From Acidobacteriota bacterium (lineage in GTDB: Bacteria; Acidobacteriota; Terriglobia; Terriglobales; SCQP01): a stretch of 37,374 nt of DNA. A program made the position numbers and the translations under genes. Each line of letters begins with the position of its first letter. Within the stretch, counting starts at the first letter, position 1. Below are positions 25,903 through 34,796 of this stretch, in pieces. Location: the NCBI GenBank assembly GCA_027451805.1, contig DAIDIF010000160.1, positions 1 to 37,374 on the forward strand. Reading direction: 5' to 3'. The notes beneath the pieces were generated by a model, which was given only the letters and a program-made list of their open reading frames with translations, did no database searches and was not told the origin of the DNA.

Positions 25903-27144
25903 TCAGGGCAGGCGCTTGTGGAACTTGCCTTGGGCGAGGATGATGGCAAGGTGCTTGCCGCCTTCGGCGAGCAACGCGATGTCCTCCAGCGGGTTGCCGT
26001 TGACCACCAGCAGGTCGGCGGCGGCGCCCGGGCGGATGCAGCCCAAGCGGTCGGACTGGCCCAGGATTTCGGCGTTGACGGCGCAGGCGGAGCGGAGGAC
26101 GTCGGCGGCGGGCAGCACTTGGGCGCGGAGCGAGAACTCGGTGCTCTGGCGGTCGGTGAGCTGACCCAGCAGGTCGGTGCCGAGGCCCATGCGCACGCCG
26201 GCGGTTTTCATGATCTCGAGGCCGCCCAGGGCACGGTCGCCGATGCGGCGCAGTTTGTCGCAGCTCACCGGCGGCAGGCCGAGGGCCTCGCCTTTTTCCA
26301 GCATGGCGAAAAAGGTGGCCATGGTGGGGACGACGAAGGCGCCGCGCTCGGCGACGAAGTCGGCGGTGGCGGGATCCATCAAGGTGCCGTGCTCGATGGA
26401 GCGCACCCCCAGGGCGGCGGAGCGGCGGATGGCGGCGGCGGGATGGCAGTGGGTGGCGACGTAGCTGCCGGCGCGCTCGGCCTCCTCGACGGCGGCGGAA
26501 AGCTCGGCGTCGGAGTACTGGCAGCGCTCGAGCGGATCGGTGGGCGAGACGACGCCGCCGGAGGCCATGACCTTGATGTGGGTGGCGCCGCGGCGGAGCT
26601 CTTCGCGTACGGCGCGGCGGACGGCGTCGGCGCCATCGGCAATGATCGAAAAGGCGTCGGAGTGGGCGGCGCAGCCGCAGGGGACGTGGGTCTCGAGGGC
26701 GTGGTCGCCGGGGCGGAAGTCCCCATGGCCGCCGGTCTGGCTGATGACGCGACCGCTGTAGAACAGGCGCGGGACAAGGCCGAGCAGACCCTCGCGGATC
26801 GCGCTGGCGAGGCCGACGTCGGCGCCGCCGGCATCGCGCAGCGTGGTAAACCCGCGATCCAGGCTGGTGCGCATGAAGTGGGCGGCGAAGCTGGCGAGAT
26901 AGGACAGCGGCGCCTGGGCCAGGCGCCCGGGGTTGAGGCTGGCGGCGTAGACGTGCACGTGGGCATCAATCAGTCCGGGCATGAGCACGCGCCCGCCGCA
27001 GTCGACAATTTCGGCGTCGGCGGTGGGAACATGGGCGGCAACCTGCTCGATGGTGTCGCCGGCAATGCGCACCATCATGCCGGCGCGCAGCGCGGGCGAA
27101 TCCCCGTCGAATACTTTCGCGTTTTTAAAGACGAGAGCGGCCAT
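25903..27144 (-). CDS. Amidohydrolase-family metal-dependent hydrolase (imidazolonepropionase/prolidase-like)
   Basis: 'GGRVLMPGLIDAHVHVYA' (HxH), 'HIKVMASGGVVS', 'ATHCHPAAAIRRSAALGVRSIEHGTLM', 'GLGTDL', 'ADLLVVNGNPLEDI'. Start taken as MAALVF. Confidence 0.88.
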   Translation of the reverse strand: MAALVFKNAKVFDGDSPALRAGMMVRIAGDTIEQVAAHVPTADAEIVDCGGRVLMPGLIDAHVHVYAASLNPGRLAQAPLSYLASFAAHFMRTSLDRGFTTLRDAGGADVGLASAIREGLLGLVPRLFYSGRVISQTGGHGDFRPGDHALETHVPCGCAAHSDAFSIIADGADAVRRAVREELRRGATHIKVMASGGVVSPTDPLERCQYSDAELSAAVEEAERAGSYVATHCHPAAAIRRSAALGVRSIEHGTLMDPATADFVAERGAFVVPTMATFFAMLEKGEALGLPPVSCDKLRRIGDRALGGLEIMKTAGVRMGLGTDLLGQLTDRQSTEFSLRAQVLPAADVLRSACAVNAEILGQSDRLGCIRPGAAADLLVVNGNPLEDIALLAEGGKHLAIILAQGKFHKRLP

Positions 27145-27177
27145 GGGCCGCATTGTATCCAACCGAGGGTGGTTTCT

Positions 27178-28470
27178 CTAGCGAATTGCGATGCGCTCGA
27201 GACCGCCCATGTAGGGGCGCAACGCGGCGGGGATCTCCACCGAGCCGTCCGCGGCCTGGAAGTTCTCGACCACCGCGATCCAGGCGCGCCCGATGGCGAG
27301 GCCGCTGCCGTTGATGGTGTGCGCCAGCTCGGTCCTGGTTTTGCCCTGGGGGCGAAAGCGGATGTTGGCGCGGCGCGCCTGGAAATCGCCGAAGTGGCTG
27401 CAGGAGCTGATCTCGCGGTACTCGTCCGAACTGGGCAGCCAGACCTCGATATCGTAGGTGAGGCGGGAGCTGAAGCCAAGATCGCCGGTGCAGAGGCTGA
27501 CGACGCGGTAGGGCAAATCGAGCGCCTGGAGCACGGCTTCGGCGTCGCGGGTGAGCTGCTCGTGATCGGCGGCAGAACGGTCGGGGTGGGCGATCTTCAC
27601 CAGCTCGACTTTCTGGAACTGATGCTGGCGGATAATGCCGCGCACGTCCTTGCCGTAGGAGCCGGCCTCGGAGCGGAAGCAGGGCGTGTACGCGGCGACG
27701 CTGACCGGGAGCATGGATTCGTCGAGCGTCTGCTCGGCGAACAGGTTGGTCAGCGGCACCTCGGCGGTGGGGATGAGCCAGAGATCGTGGCCTTCGCACT
27801 TGAACAGGTCGCTTTCGAATTTGGGCAACTGGCCGGTGCCGCGCAGACTCCTGCTGTTCACCAGCGCGGGCGGCAGCACCTCGGTGTAGCCGTGGCGGGC
27901 GGTGTGCAGGTCGAGCATGAAGTTCGCCAGGGCGCGCTCCAGCCGCGCGCCCGCGCCGCGATAGACGGCGAAACGGGCGCCGGAGATGCGCGCCGCGGCT
28001 TCGAGATCGAGGATGCCCAGCCGCTCGCCCAGCTCCCAGTGCGGCTGCGGGGCGAAATCGAACGCGCGCGGCGCGCCCCAACGGCGCACCTCCACGTTGT
28101 CGGCGGCGGAGGCGCCGACCGGCGCCTGCGGCGACGGCAGGTTGGGCAGGCTCCAGAGGAGGGGCTCGGTTTCGGCTTCGAGCTGCTTGCCCTCGGCGTC
28201 GAGGCGGGCGATCTCCTCGCCTAGGGCGCGGCTGCGCGCCATCGCCTCCTGGGCCGCGGCGCCGCCGCGGCTGGCGGGATCGCGCTGCAGGCGGGCGACC
28301 TCCTCGGAGGCGCGGTTGCGCTCGTTCTTGAGCCCATCCCCACTCGCGATGAGTTCGCGGCGGCGGCGGTCGAGCTCGGCGAAACGCCCGAGGTCGAGCG
28401 CCATGCCGCGCTGCTGGAGCATGGCCTCGACCTCGGCCAAATGTTCCCGGATGAAGGCGCGGTCGAGCAT
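27178..28470 (-). CDS. serS: Seryl-tRNA synthetase
   Basis: 'MLDRAFIREHLAEVEAMLQQRG', coiled-coil N-terminus, 'LIPTAEVPLTNLFAEQTLDESMLPV', 'TPCFRSEAGSYGKDVRGIIRQHQFQKVELVKI', 'NGSGLAIGRAWIAVVEN'. Confidence 0.97.
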   Translation of the reverse strand: MLDRAFIREHLAEVEAMLQQRGMALDLGRFAELDRRRRELIASGDGLKNERNRASEEVARLQRDPASRGGAAAQEAMARSRALGEEIARLDAEGKQLEAETEPLLWSLPNLPSPQAPVGASAADNVEVRRWGAPRAFDFAPQPHWELGERLGILDLEAAARISGARFAVYRGAGARLERALANFMLDLHTARHGYTEVLPPALVNSRSLRGTGQLPKFESDLFKCEGHDLWLIPTAEVPLTNLFAEQTLDESMLPVSVAAYTPCFRSEAGSYGKDVRGIIRQHQFQKVELVKIAHPDRSAADHEQLTRDAEAVLQALDLPYRVVSLCTGDLGFSSRLTYDIEVWLPSSDEYREISSCSHFGDFQARRANIRFRPQGKTRTELAHTINGSGLAIGRAWIAVVENFQAADGSVEIPAALRPYMGGLERIAIR

Positions 28471-28492
28471 GGCCTTAGTTTAGCCGCCGCGC

Positions 28493-29902
28493 TCAGGACT
28501 TGGCGGGAGGGGCAGTCTGGCGGCGGCGGGCGGCCCAGCCCGGCTTGTTGGTCTGGCGGGCGCGGCCGAGGGCGAGGGCATCGCCGGGGACGGCCTCGGT
28601 GACCACGCTGCCGGCCGCGACGTAGGCGCCGTCGCCGATCTCCACCGGCGCCACCAGCGTCGCGTTGCTGCCGATGAAGGCGCCGTCGCCGATGACGGTG
28701 GGATGCTTGTGCACGCCGTCGTAGTTGCAGGTGATGGTGCCGGCGCCGACGTTGGCCTTGGCTCCCACCGTGGCGTCGCCGATGTAGGCCAGGTGGTTGG
28801 CCTTGCTGCCGGCCCCGATGCGGGATTTTTTGACTTCCACGAAATTGCCGATGTGGGCGTCCGGGCCGATGACTGCGCCCTCGCGCAGGCGGGTGAACGG
28901 ACCCAAGCTGGCGCCGGATTCGACCACGGCCGACTCGAGCACGGAGTAGGGGCGGACCAGAACGTGGTCGGCGAGCCGGCAATCGCTCAGGATCGCGCCC
29001 GCGCGGATGCGGCAATGGGCGCCGACGCGGGTGGCGCCGAGAAGCTGCACGCCGGCTTCGAGGATGGTGTCCGCGCCGACTTCGACGTCGGGGTCGAGGA
29101 TCACGGTGCCGGGCAACTGGATGGTGACGCCGGCGCGCATGAGCGCTTCGGCTTTGCGCCGGCGGAGCTCCTGATCGAGCTGGGCGAGTTCGACGCGATC
29201 ATTGATGCCCAGGCACTCTTGCGGATCGGCGAGCGGGAACGCGGCCACCCGGCCGCCGGCCTGGGCGATGGCGGCGATGGTGTCGGTGAGGTAGTACTCG
29301 CCGTGGGGGTTGTCGGTGCCCAGCCGGGCGAGGGCGGCGGCGAGCGGCGCGGCAGCGAAGCAGTAAAAGCCGGCATTCAGCTCGCGGATGCGCTTCTGCT
29401 CGGCGGTGGCGACGCGATCTTCGACGATGCCGACGATGGCCTCGGGGCGCGCTGGATCGCGCAGGATGCGGCCGTAGGCGCGGGGCTCGGCGGGCGCGGC
29501 GGTGGCGAGCACGGCGGCGGCGGCCAGCGCCTCGCGCTGCTGGGCCAAGCCGGCGACGGTAGCGGCGGAGAGCAGCGGCATGTCGCCGTGCAGCACCACG
29601 ACCTGATCGCACGCGCTCCAGAAGGGCTGCGCGGCGAGCACGGCGTCGCCGGTCCCCTGCTGGCGCTCCTGCGGGAGGATCCGGATGGCGGCGCCGCTCA
29701 AGCAGGCCTGCACCGCAGCCAGGCCGTAGCCGGCGACCACGCCGATCTGGCCCTCGGCGAACCCGGCGGCGCGCACGGCGGCGACCACGCTGGCCAGCAG
29801 TGTCCGGCCGCCGGCCTGGTGCAGCACCTTGGGCTGCTGCGAGCGCATGCGCGTGCCGCGCCCAGCCGCCAGTATCACCACCGCGGTCTTGCTCATCGCC
29901 AT
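28493..29902 (-). CDS. glmU: Bifunctional UDP-N-acetylglucosamine pyrophosphorylase / glucosamine-1-phosphate N-acetyltransferase
   Basis: 'VVILAAGRGTRMRSQQPKVLHQAGGRTLL' plus C-terminal left-handed beta-helix repeats ('NVGAGTITCNYDGVHKHPTVIGDGAFIGSN'). Confidence 0.97.
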   Translation of the reverse strand: MAMSKTAVVILAAGRGTRMRSQQPKVLHQAGGRTLLASVVAAVRAAGFAEGQIGVVAGYGLAAVQACLSGAAIRILPQERQQGTGDAVLAAQPFWSACDQVVVLHGDMPLLSAATVAGLAQQREALAAAAVLATAAPAEPRAYGRILRDPARPEAIVGIVEDRVATAEQKRIRELNAGFYCFAAAPLAAALARLGTDNPHGEYYLTDTIAAIAQAGGRVAAFPLADPQECLGINDRVELAQLDQELRRRKAEALMRAGVTIQLPGTVILDPDVEVGADTILEAGVQLLGATRVGAHCRIRAGAILSDCRLADHVLVRPYSVLESAVVESGASLGPFTRLREGAVIGPDAHIGNFVEVKKSRIGAGSKANHLAYIGDATVGAKANVGAGTITCNYDGVHKHPTVIGDGAFIGSNATLVAPVEIGDGAYVAAGSVVTEAVPGDALALGRARQTNKPGWAARRRQTAPPAKS

Positions 29903-29942
29903 CCTTTCCGAGGGCCTTCCGGCGATGCCGGGGGCCTGGCGG

Positions 29943-30458
29943 CTACTCGCGGGCTTCGGGATAGAGCACCTCGGTGAAGCGCGGATCCTCCATCAGCGGC
30001 TCGAAATCCCGATCCTGGCGCGCCAGCATGCGGCAGTGGGGATCGAGCCGGATGGCTTCCTTGAGATGCACCAGGGCGGCGTCGGCATCGTTGGTCTGCG
30101 CGCGCAGACAGGCGAGGGCGTAGGAGACGTGGGCGCCCTTGGCGCCGCCGCGCAGCGCTTTCGCCAGCAGCTCCTCGGCCTCCTGGTATTGGGCGATGTT
30201 GAGCTTGACGATGGCGTGGTGATACAACTCGTCGGGCGTCAGCGGCTGGCCGGCCTGATGGTTCAGGCGGCTGTTGCAGGTGTTGAGGTGCAGGGCGGCG
30301 CGGTCGGCGAGCTCGCGGTAGGGCAGGGCGCAGACCCTTTCCAACAGCGGCTTGGCGCGCTCGAACTTCTGCTGGCCGAACAACTTCATCGCGGCGGCAT
30401 ACTGCTCAACCGCGTTTTGAAACTCGGGATCCCTCAAACGGGCGGCGGCGGTGCTCAT
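29943..30458 (-). CDS. Tetratricopeptide-repeat protein
   Basis: 171 aa; TPR-like helices 'AVEQYAAAMKLFGQQKFERAKPLLERVC', 'LYHHAIVKLNIAQYQEAEELLAKAL', 'SYALACLRAQTNDADAALVHLKEAIRLDP'. Confidence 0.8.
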   Translation of the reverse strand: MSTAAARLRDPEFQNAVEQYAAAMKLFGQQKFERAKPLLERVCALPYRELADRAALHLNTCNSRLNHQAGQPLTPDELYHHAIVKLNIAQYQEAEELLAKALRGGAKGAHVSYALACLRAQTNDADAALVHLKEAIRLDPHCRMLARQDRDFEPLMEDPRFTEVLYPEARE

Positions 30459-30625
30459 GGCAGTATTAAAGCAGAATCAGCGTCGCGTGGCCACCGGCGG
30501 CGAGGGGGGCGGCAATTCCCGCGGCATGGCCGCCAGCCGAATGGGCCGGGCGGGGCCAACCGGCTGCGGCCGGCCGCCCGCGTCCCGCGTGAGTATGATG
30601 GGAGGCGCAGGCTAAACCGACAGGT

Positions 30626-32017
30626 ATGTTTGAACAGGTTCCCACGCTGCTGGAAAAGTTGTTTCTGGGCAAGAGCATCCCGCGGCGCGCGGCCATCGCC
30701 CGGCACGTGCGCCCGGGACTGATCGAGCGCATTCAATTGGCCGAGTTCCGCGGCACGGTGGAGCGGGTGGGGGCGCACAGCGCGTTCTACCGCGAGCGCT
30801 TCCGGGCGGCGGGGATCGAGCCGCGGCGGGTGCGGCGGCCGCAGGACCTGGGCGGGTTCTTCACCACTTCGGCCGACCTGCGCCAGCGCGACACGGCGGA
30901 GTTCGTGTGCGCGCCGCCGCAGGCCGGCTTTGAAACCACCGGCACGACGGCGAAGAACAAGCGGATTTATTTTTCCAACGAGGAAGTGCACGACATCGGC
31001 TTCGAGGGCGCGGTGGGGCTGTGGAACCTGGGACTGCGGCCCGAAGACCGCGTGGTGGACGCCTTCGATTACGCCTTCTGGAACGCCGGCATCACGCTGA
31101 TGCACTCGCTGAACGCGCTGGGCTGCTTCCACATGATCGGCTCGAAGCTGGAGCCGGCGGAGTTTTACCGCCGGGTGAAGGACTACCGGTTCAACGTGCT
31201 CGTGGTGGATACGGCGTGGCTGGTGAGCTTGACCGAGATTGCCCAGCGCGAAGGCGCCTGGCCGGTGAAGTTCATCCTTTCGGGCAGCGAAAACATGAGC
31301 GAGTCCACGCGGGCGTGGATCGAATCGGTGTGGGGCGGCAAGGTGTATCTGGCCTACGGGCAGACGGAAACGTTGGGCGCGAGCGGCATCGAATGCCCGG
31401 CCCAGCGCGGCTATCACCTGAACGAGCTCAACTTCCTGTTCGAGATCATCAACCCGAACGCGCAAGGCTATGGCGAATTGGTGTGCTCGACGCTCACGCG
31501 CAAGGTGATGCCGCTGGTGCGCTACCGCTCGAACGACATCACGCGCTTTGTGGACGAGCCCTGCGGCTGCCTGCTGCAGCACCTGCGCCGGATCGATAAA
31601 ATCCAGGGGCGCGGGGACGAGATCGTCTCCTGCGGCATGGGAATGATCAGCCCGTGGATCTTCGAAGCCTGGCTGGGCAGCGCGGCCGAGATCGGCGACG
31701 ACTGGCAGGTGGCGGTGCGCCAGCCGGCCACACGCGACGTGATCGAGGTCCGGGTGGAGATGCGCAGCGGAGTCGAAACGCCGGCCGCCGAGGTGGAAGA
31801 AGGGCTGATGCGCCGCTTTCAAGAGATGTATCCCTACTACGGCAAGAACCTGCAGATGGGGATGTTTGAGTTGGGGGTGCAGATCCTGCCCCGGGGGACG
31901 CTGCGCGGCCGCTCGCCGGAAGGGCAAGCGGCCGGGAGCCGGCGCAAGCTGCGGCGGGTGGTCGACGAGCGGGTCGCCGCGGCGGCGCTGCCGGCGGACA
32001 GCGTTAAAGACCTTTAA
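30626..32017 (+). CDS. PaaK-like (phenylacetate-CoA ligase/coenzyme F390 synthetase-like) adenylate-forming enzyme
   Basis: 'FETTGTTAKNKRIYFSNEEV' (Thr/Gly-rich ATP loop), 'KFILSGSENMSESTRAWIESVWGGKVYLAYGQTE', 'LVRYRSNDITRF', 'RIDKIQGRGDEI'. Confidence 0.8.
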   Translation: MFEQVPTLLEKLFLGKSIPRRAAIARHVRPGLIERIQLAEFRGTVERVGAHSAFYRERFRAAGIEPRRVRRPQDLGGFFTTSADLRQRDTAEFVCAPPQAGFETTGTTAKNKRIYFSNEEVHDIGFEGAVGLWNLGLRPEDRVVDAFDYAFWNAGITLMHSLNALGCFHMIGSKLEPAEFYRRVKDYRFNVLVVDTAWLVSLTEIAQREGAWPVKFILSGSENMSESTRAWIESVWGGKVYLAYGQTETLGASGIECPAQRGYHLNELNFLFEIINPNAQGYGELVCSTLTRKVMPLVRYRSNDITRFVDEPCGCLLQHLRRIDKIQGRGDEIVSCGMGMISPWIFEAWLGSAAEIGDDWQVAVRQPATRDVIEVRVEMRSGVETPAAEVEEGLMRRFQEMYPYYGKNLQMGMFELGVQILPRGTLRGRSPEGQAAGSRRKLRRVVDERVAAAALPADSVKDL

Positions 32018-32039
32018 TCCTGTTTTAACCGCCGGTTAA
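32004..32039. promoter_or_regulatory. Two tandem palindromes (TTAAAG-AC-CTTTAA and TTAACCG-C-CGGTTAA), candidate operator
   Basis: Perfect dyads at 32004-32017 and 32025-32039 in a locally AT-rich gap upstream of the inositol-phosphate synthase ORF; centres about 21.5 bp apart. Confidence 0.4.
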
Positions 32040-32095
32040 TCGGCGCTCGGGGAGAATTTCTCATTAGAGTTGTTGCGTTCCAAGAGGAGAGCTCA

Positions 32096-33385
32096 ATGAG
32101 CCATTCGGCAGGTGCGGCCCAGCCGCGTTTGGGTGTGCTGTTGGCGGGCATGGGGGCGATCTCGACCACGCTGATCGCGGGAGTGGAAGCCATCCGGCAG
32201 GGCTTGGCGCGGCCCTTCGGCGCGCTGACGCAATTGGCCATGATCGCGCCGCCGGGGCAGCCCAAGCAGCGGGTCCCGCTGGCGGAGTATCTGCATTTGA
32301 CGCGGCTGGAGGATCTGGCCTTCGGCGGGTGGGATATCAACCCGGGCAACGGCTACGACATGGCGGTGGCGTCGGGGGTGCTGGAACCGCTGCTGCTGGC
32401 GGCGGTGCGGCCGGCGCTGGAGCAGGTCGAGCCGATGGCGGGCATCCACGACCCGCAGTACCTGCGGCGCACGGAAGGGCGGCGGGTGAAGGCGGAGACC
32501 AACAAGTTCGAGCAGGCGGAGGCGCTGCGCGCCGACATCCGCCGCTTCAAGCAGCAGCGCCAGGTGGACCAGGTGGTGGTGATGTGGTGCGGCTCGACCG
32601 AGGTGTTTTTGGCCGCCGGGCCGGCGCATCAGAGCCAGCGCATCTTCGAAGCGGCGATGAAGGAGAACGAGCCCACCATCGCGCCCAGCATGATCTACGC
32701 CTACGCGGCGCTGCAGGAAGGCTGCGGGTTCGTGAACGCGACGCCGACGCTGACCGTGGACATGCCGGTGATGATCGAGCTGGCGGCGCAGCGCGGCTGC
32801 CCGGTCAGCGGCAAGGATCTGAAGACCGGGCAGACGCTGCTCAAGACGATCCTGGCGCCGGGCATCAAGCAGCGCATGCTGGGGCTGTCGGGGTGGTTTT
32901 CGACCAACATCCTGGGCAACGGGGACGGGGCGACGCTGGACGATCCGGCGGCGTTCCGCAGCAAGGAAGAGTCGAAGCTGTCGGCGCTCAACCACATTTT
33001 GCAGCCGGAGCTGTATCCGGAGCTGTACGGCAAGCTCTCGCACCAGGTGAAGATCAACTACTACCCGCCGCGCGGCGACAACAAGGAAAGCTGGGACAAC
33101 GTCGATATCGTCGGGTGGCTGGGCTATCCGATGCAGATCAAGATCAACTTCCTCTGCCGCGACAGCATCCTGGCGGCGCCGTTGCTGCTCGATCTGGCGC
33201 TGCTCAGCGCGGCCGCGCAGCGGGCGGGGGAGAACGGCGTGCTCGACTGGCTGGGCTTCTACTTCAAGAGCCCGCAGACCAAGCAGGGACAGCCGGAGCA
33301 CGACCTGGCGGTGCAGCACCAGAATCTGCAGCAGGCCTTCCACCGCATGGCGCCGCGTCTGGCGCCGGCGGCGGTCAAGGCCTAA
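32096..33385 (+). CDS. myo-Inositol-1-phosphate synthase (inositol-3-phosphate synthase)
   Basis: 'GVLLAGMGAISTTLIAGVEAI' (NAD-binding), 'LAFGGWDINPGNGYDMAV', 'SGKDLKTGQTLLKTILAPGIKQRMLGLSGWFSTNILGNGDGATLDDPAAFRSKEESKLSAL', 'YYPPRGDNKESWDNVDIVGWLG'. Upstream AGAGGAGAG RBS. Confidence 0.93.
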   Translation: MSHSAGAAQPRLGVLLAGMGAISTTLIAGVEAIRQGLARPFGALTQLAMIAPPGQPKQRVPLAEYLHLTRLEDLAFGGWDINPGNGYDMAVASGVLEPLLLAAVRPALEQVEPMAGIHDPQYLRRTEGRRVKAETNKFEQAEALRADIRRFKQQRQVDQVVVMWCGSTEVFLAAGPAHQSQRIFEAAMKENEPTIAPSMIYAYAALQEGCGFVNATPTLTVDMPVMIELAAQRGCPVSGKDLKTGQTLLKTILAPGIKQRMLGLSGWFSTNILGNGDGATLDDPAAFRSKEESKLSALNHILQPELYPELYGKLSHQVKINYYPPRGDNKESWDNVDIVGWLGYPMQIKINFLCRDSILAAPLLLDLALLSAAAQRAGENGVLDWLGFYFKSPQTKQGQPEHDLAVQHQNLQQAFHRMAPRLAPAAVKA

Positions 33386-33494
33386 GCGGGCGGAAGCCGC
33401 AGCCCAGTGTGTGGACACGCACGCCGGAGCGATCCGGCGCGGCGGCGCGGCAAAGCAACGCCCCCAGGGCGCACAGCAACAGCAAGGAGACGGC

Positions 33495-34262
33495 GTGGCG
33501 GACGAACTGAAGGGCAAAGTAGCGTTGGTGACCGGGGCGGCGCGCGGCATCGGGCGCGCCATCGCGCGGCGGCTGGCGCAAGGCGGCGCGGACCTGCTGG
33601 TGAACTACGTGACCAGCGAGGCGGCGGCGCAGGCCTTGGTGGAGGAGATCCGCGGGCTGGGGCGGCGGGCGCAGGCGGTGAACGCGGACGCGATCAGCCC
33701 GGAGGGGATCGCCAAGCTGTTCGCGGCGGTGAAGGAACACTTCGGCGCGCTCGACATTTACATCAACAACGCGATTGACGTGGCCACGTACGGGCCGGTG
33801 CTGCGGCAACGGCTGGAGGGCTGGGACCACACCGTCGGCGGCAACACCGATGCGCTGCTGCTCAGCGCGCAGAAGGCGGTGCCGTTGATGAAGGGACGGC
33901 GGGGCAAGATCCTCAGCCTCTCGAGCCTGGGCTCGACGCGCTATATTCCCGGCTACGCCTCGATCGGCGTGACCAAAGCCGCCACCGAGGCGCTGACGCG
34001 CTACCTGGCGGTGGAGTTGGGCAAGCACGGCATCAACTGCAACACCCTGTCGGGCGGCCCGATTGACACCGACGCGCTCAAGCTGTTTGCCAATTACGAG
34101 CAGATGAAGGAAGCTTGCGAGAAGTATTCGCCGGCGGGCCGGATCGGCCGGCCGGAGGATCTGGCCGAGGTGGCGGCGTTTTTGTGTTCGGACGCCGCGA
34201 ACTGGATTTACGGCCAAACCATCATCGCCGACGGCGGCCTGTCGCTGCTGAGCGTCGGCTAA
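33495..34262 (+). CDS. SDR-family oxidoreductase, FabL-like enoyl-ACP reductase III candidate
   Basis: GTG start with AAGGAG RBS; '[30 protein letters not shown]', '[58 protein letters not shown]', '[13 protein letters not shown]'. The Y-x6-K spacing and [10 protein letters not shown] segment fit FabL better than FabG. Confidence 0.8.
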   Translation: [255 protein letters not shown]

Positions 34263-34298
34263 CGCGTTTCTGAATCTGTCCGCAAGGAGCCAAAGACG

Positions 34299-34784
34299 AT
34301 GCCCGAAGTCAACAGCGCCAACGCCGCCGAAGTCATGAAGATCCGCGAAACCGCCGATCGCGTGCTGGCGAAGCGGCACGACGAGATCCTGGCCACGGTG
34401 TGCGCCTCGGTCGCCGAGGTCCTGGGCCGCGAGGAGAACGAAGTGCAGGCCACCAGCAGCCTGATGAACGACCTGAACGCCGAGTCGCTGGACTTTCTCG
34501 ACCTGCTGTTCCGCCTGGAGTCGGCCTTTGGAATCAAGATTCCGCGCGGCGGCATCCAGCGCGCGACGCAGGGCTCGCTGACGGAAGCCGAGTTCCAGCA
34601 GAACGGCATTCTGACGGCGGCGGCGCTGGAGCGGCTGCGCATCCTGATGCCGGAGGTGGATGCGACCAAGCTGAAGACGGGGCTGACGGTGCGCGAGATA
34701 CCCACTCTGTTCACCCCGGAGACGTTCGCCCGCCTGGTGGCGTGGCGCATCGGCGAGATGGAAGCGGAGAAGGCCGCGGTTTAG
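34299..34784 (+). CDS. Acyl carrier protein with extended termini (AcpXL-like)
   Basis: 161 aa; 'VASVAEVLG...SSLMNDLNAESLDFLDLLFRLESAFGIKIPRGGIQ' (ACP helix-II with E-S-L phosphopantetheine serine), N- and C-terminal extensions. RBS AAGGAG at about 34284. Confidence 0.88.
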   Translation: MPEVNSANAAEVMKIRETADRVLAKRHDEILATVCASVAEVLGREENEVQATSSLMNDLNAESLDFLDLLFRLESAFGIKIPRGGIQRATQGSLTEAEFQQNGILTAAALERLRILMPEVDATKLKTGLTVREIPTLFTPETFARLVAWRIGEMEAEKAAV

Positions 34785-34796
34785 GCCGACCTGGCG

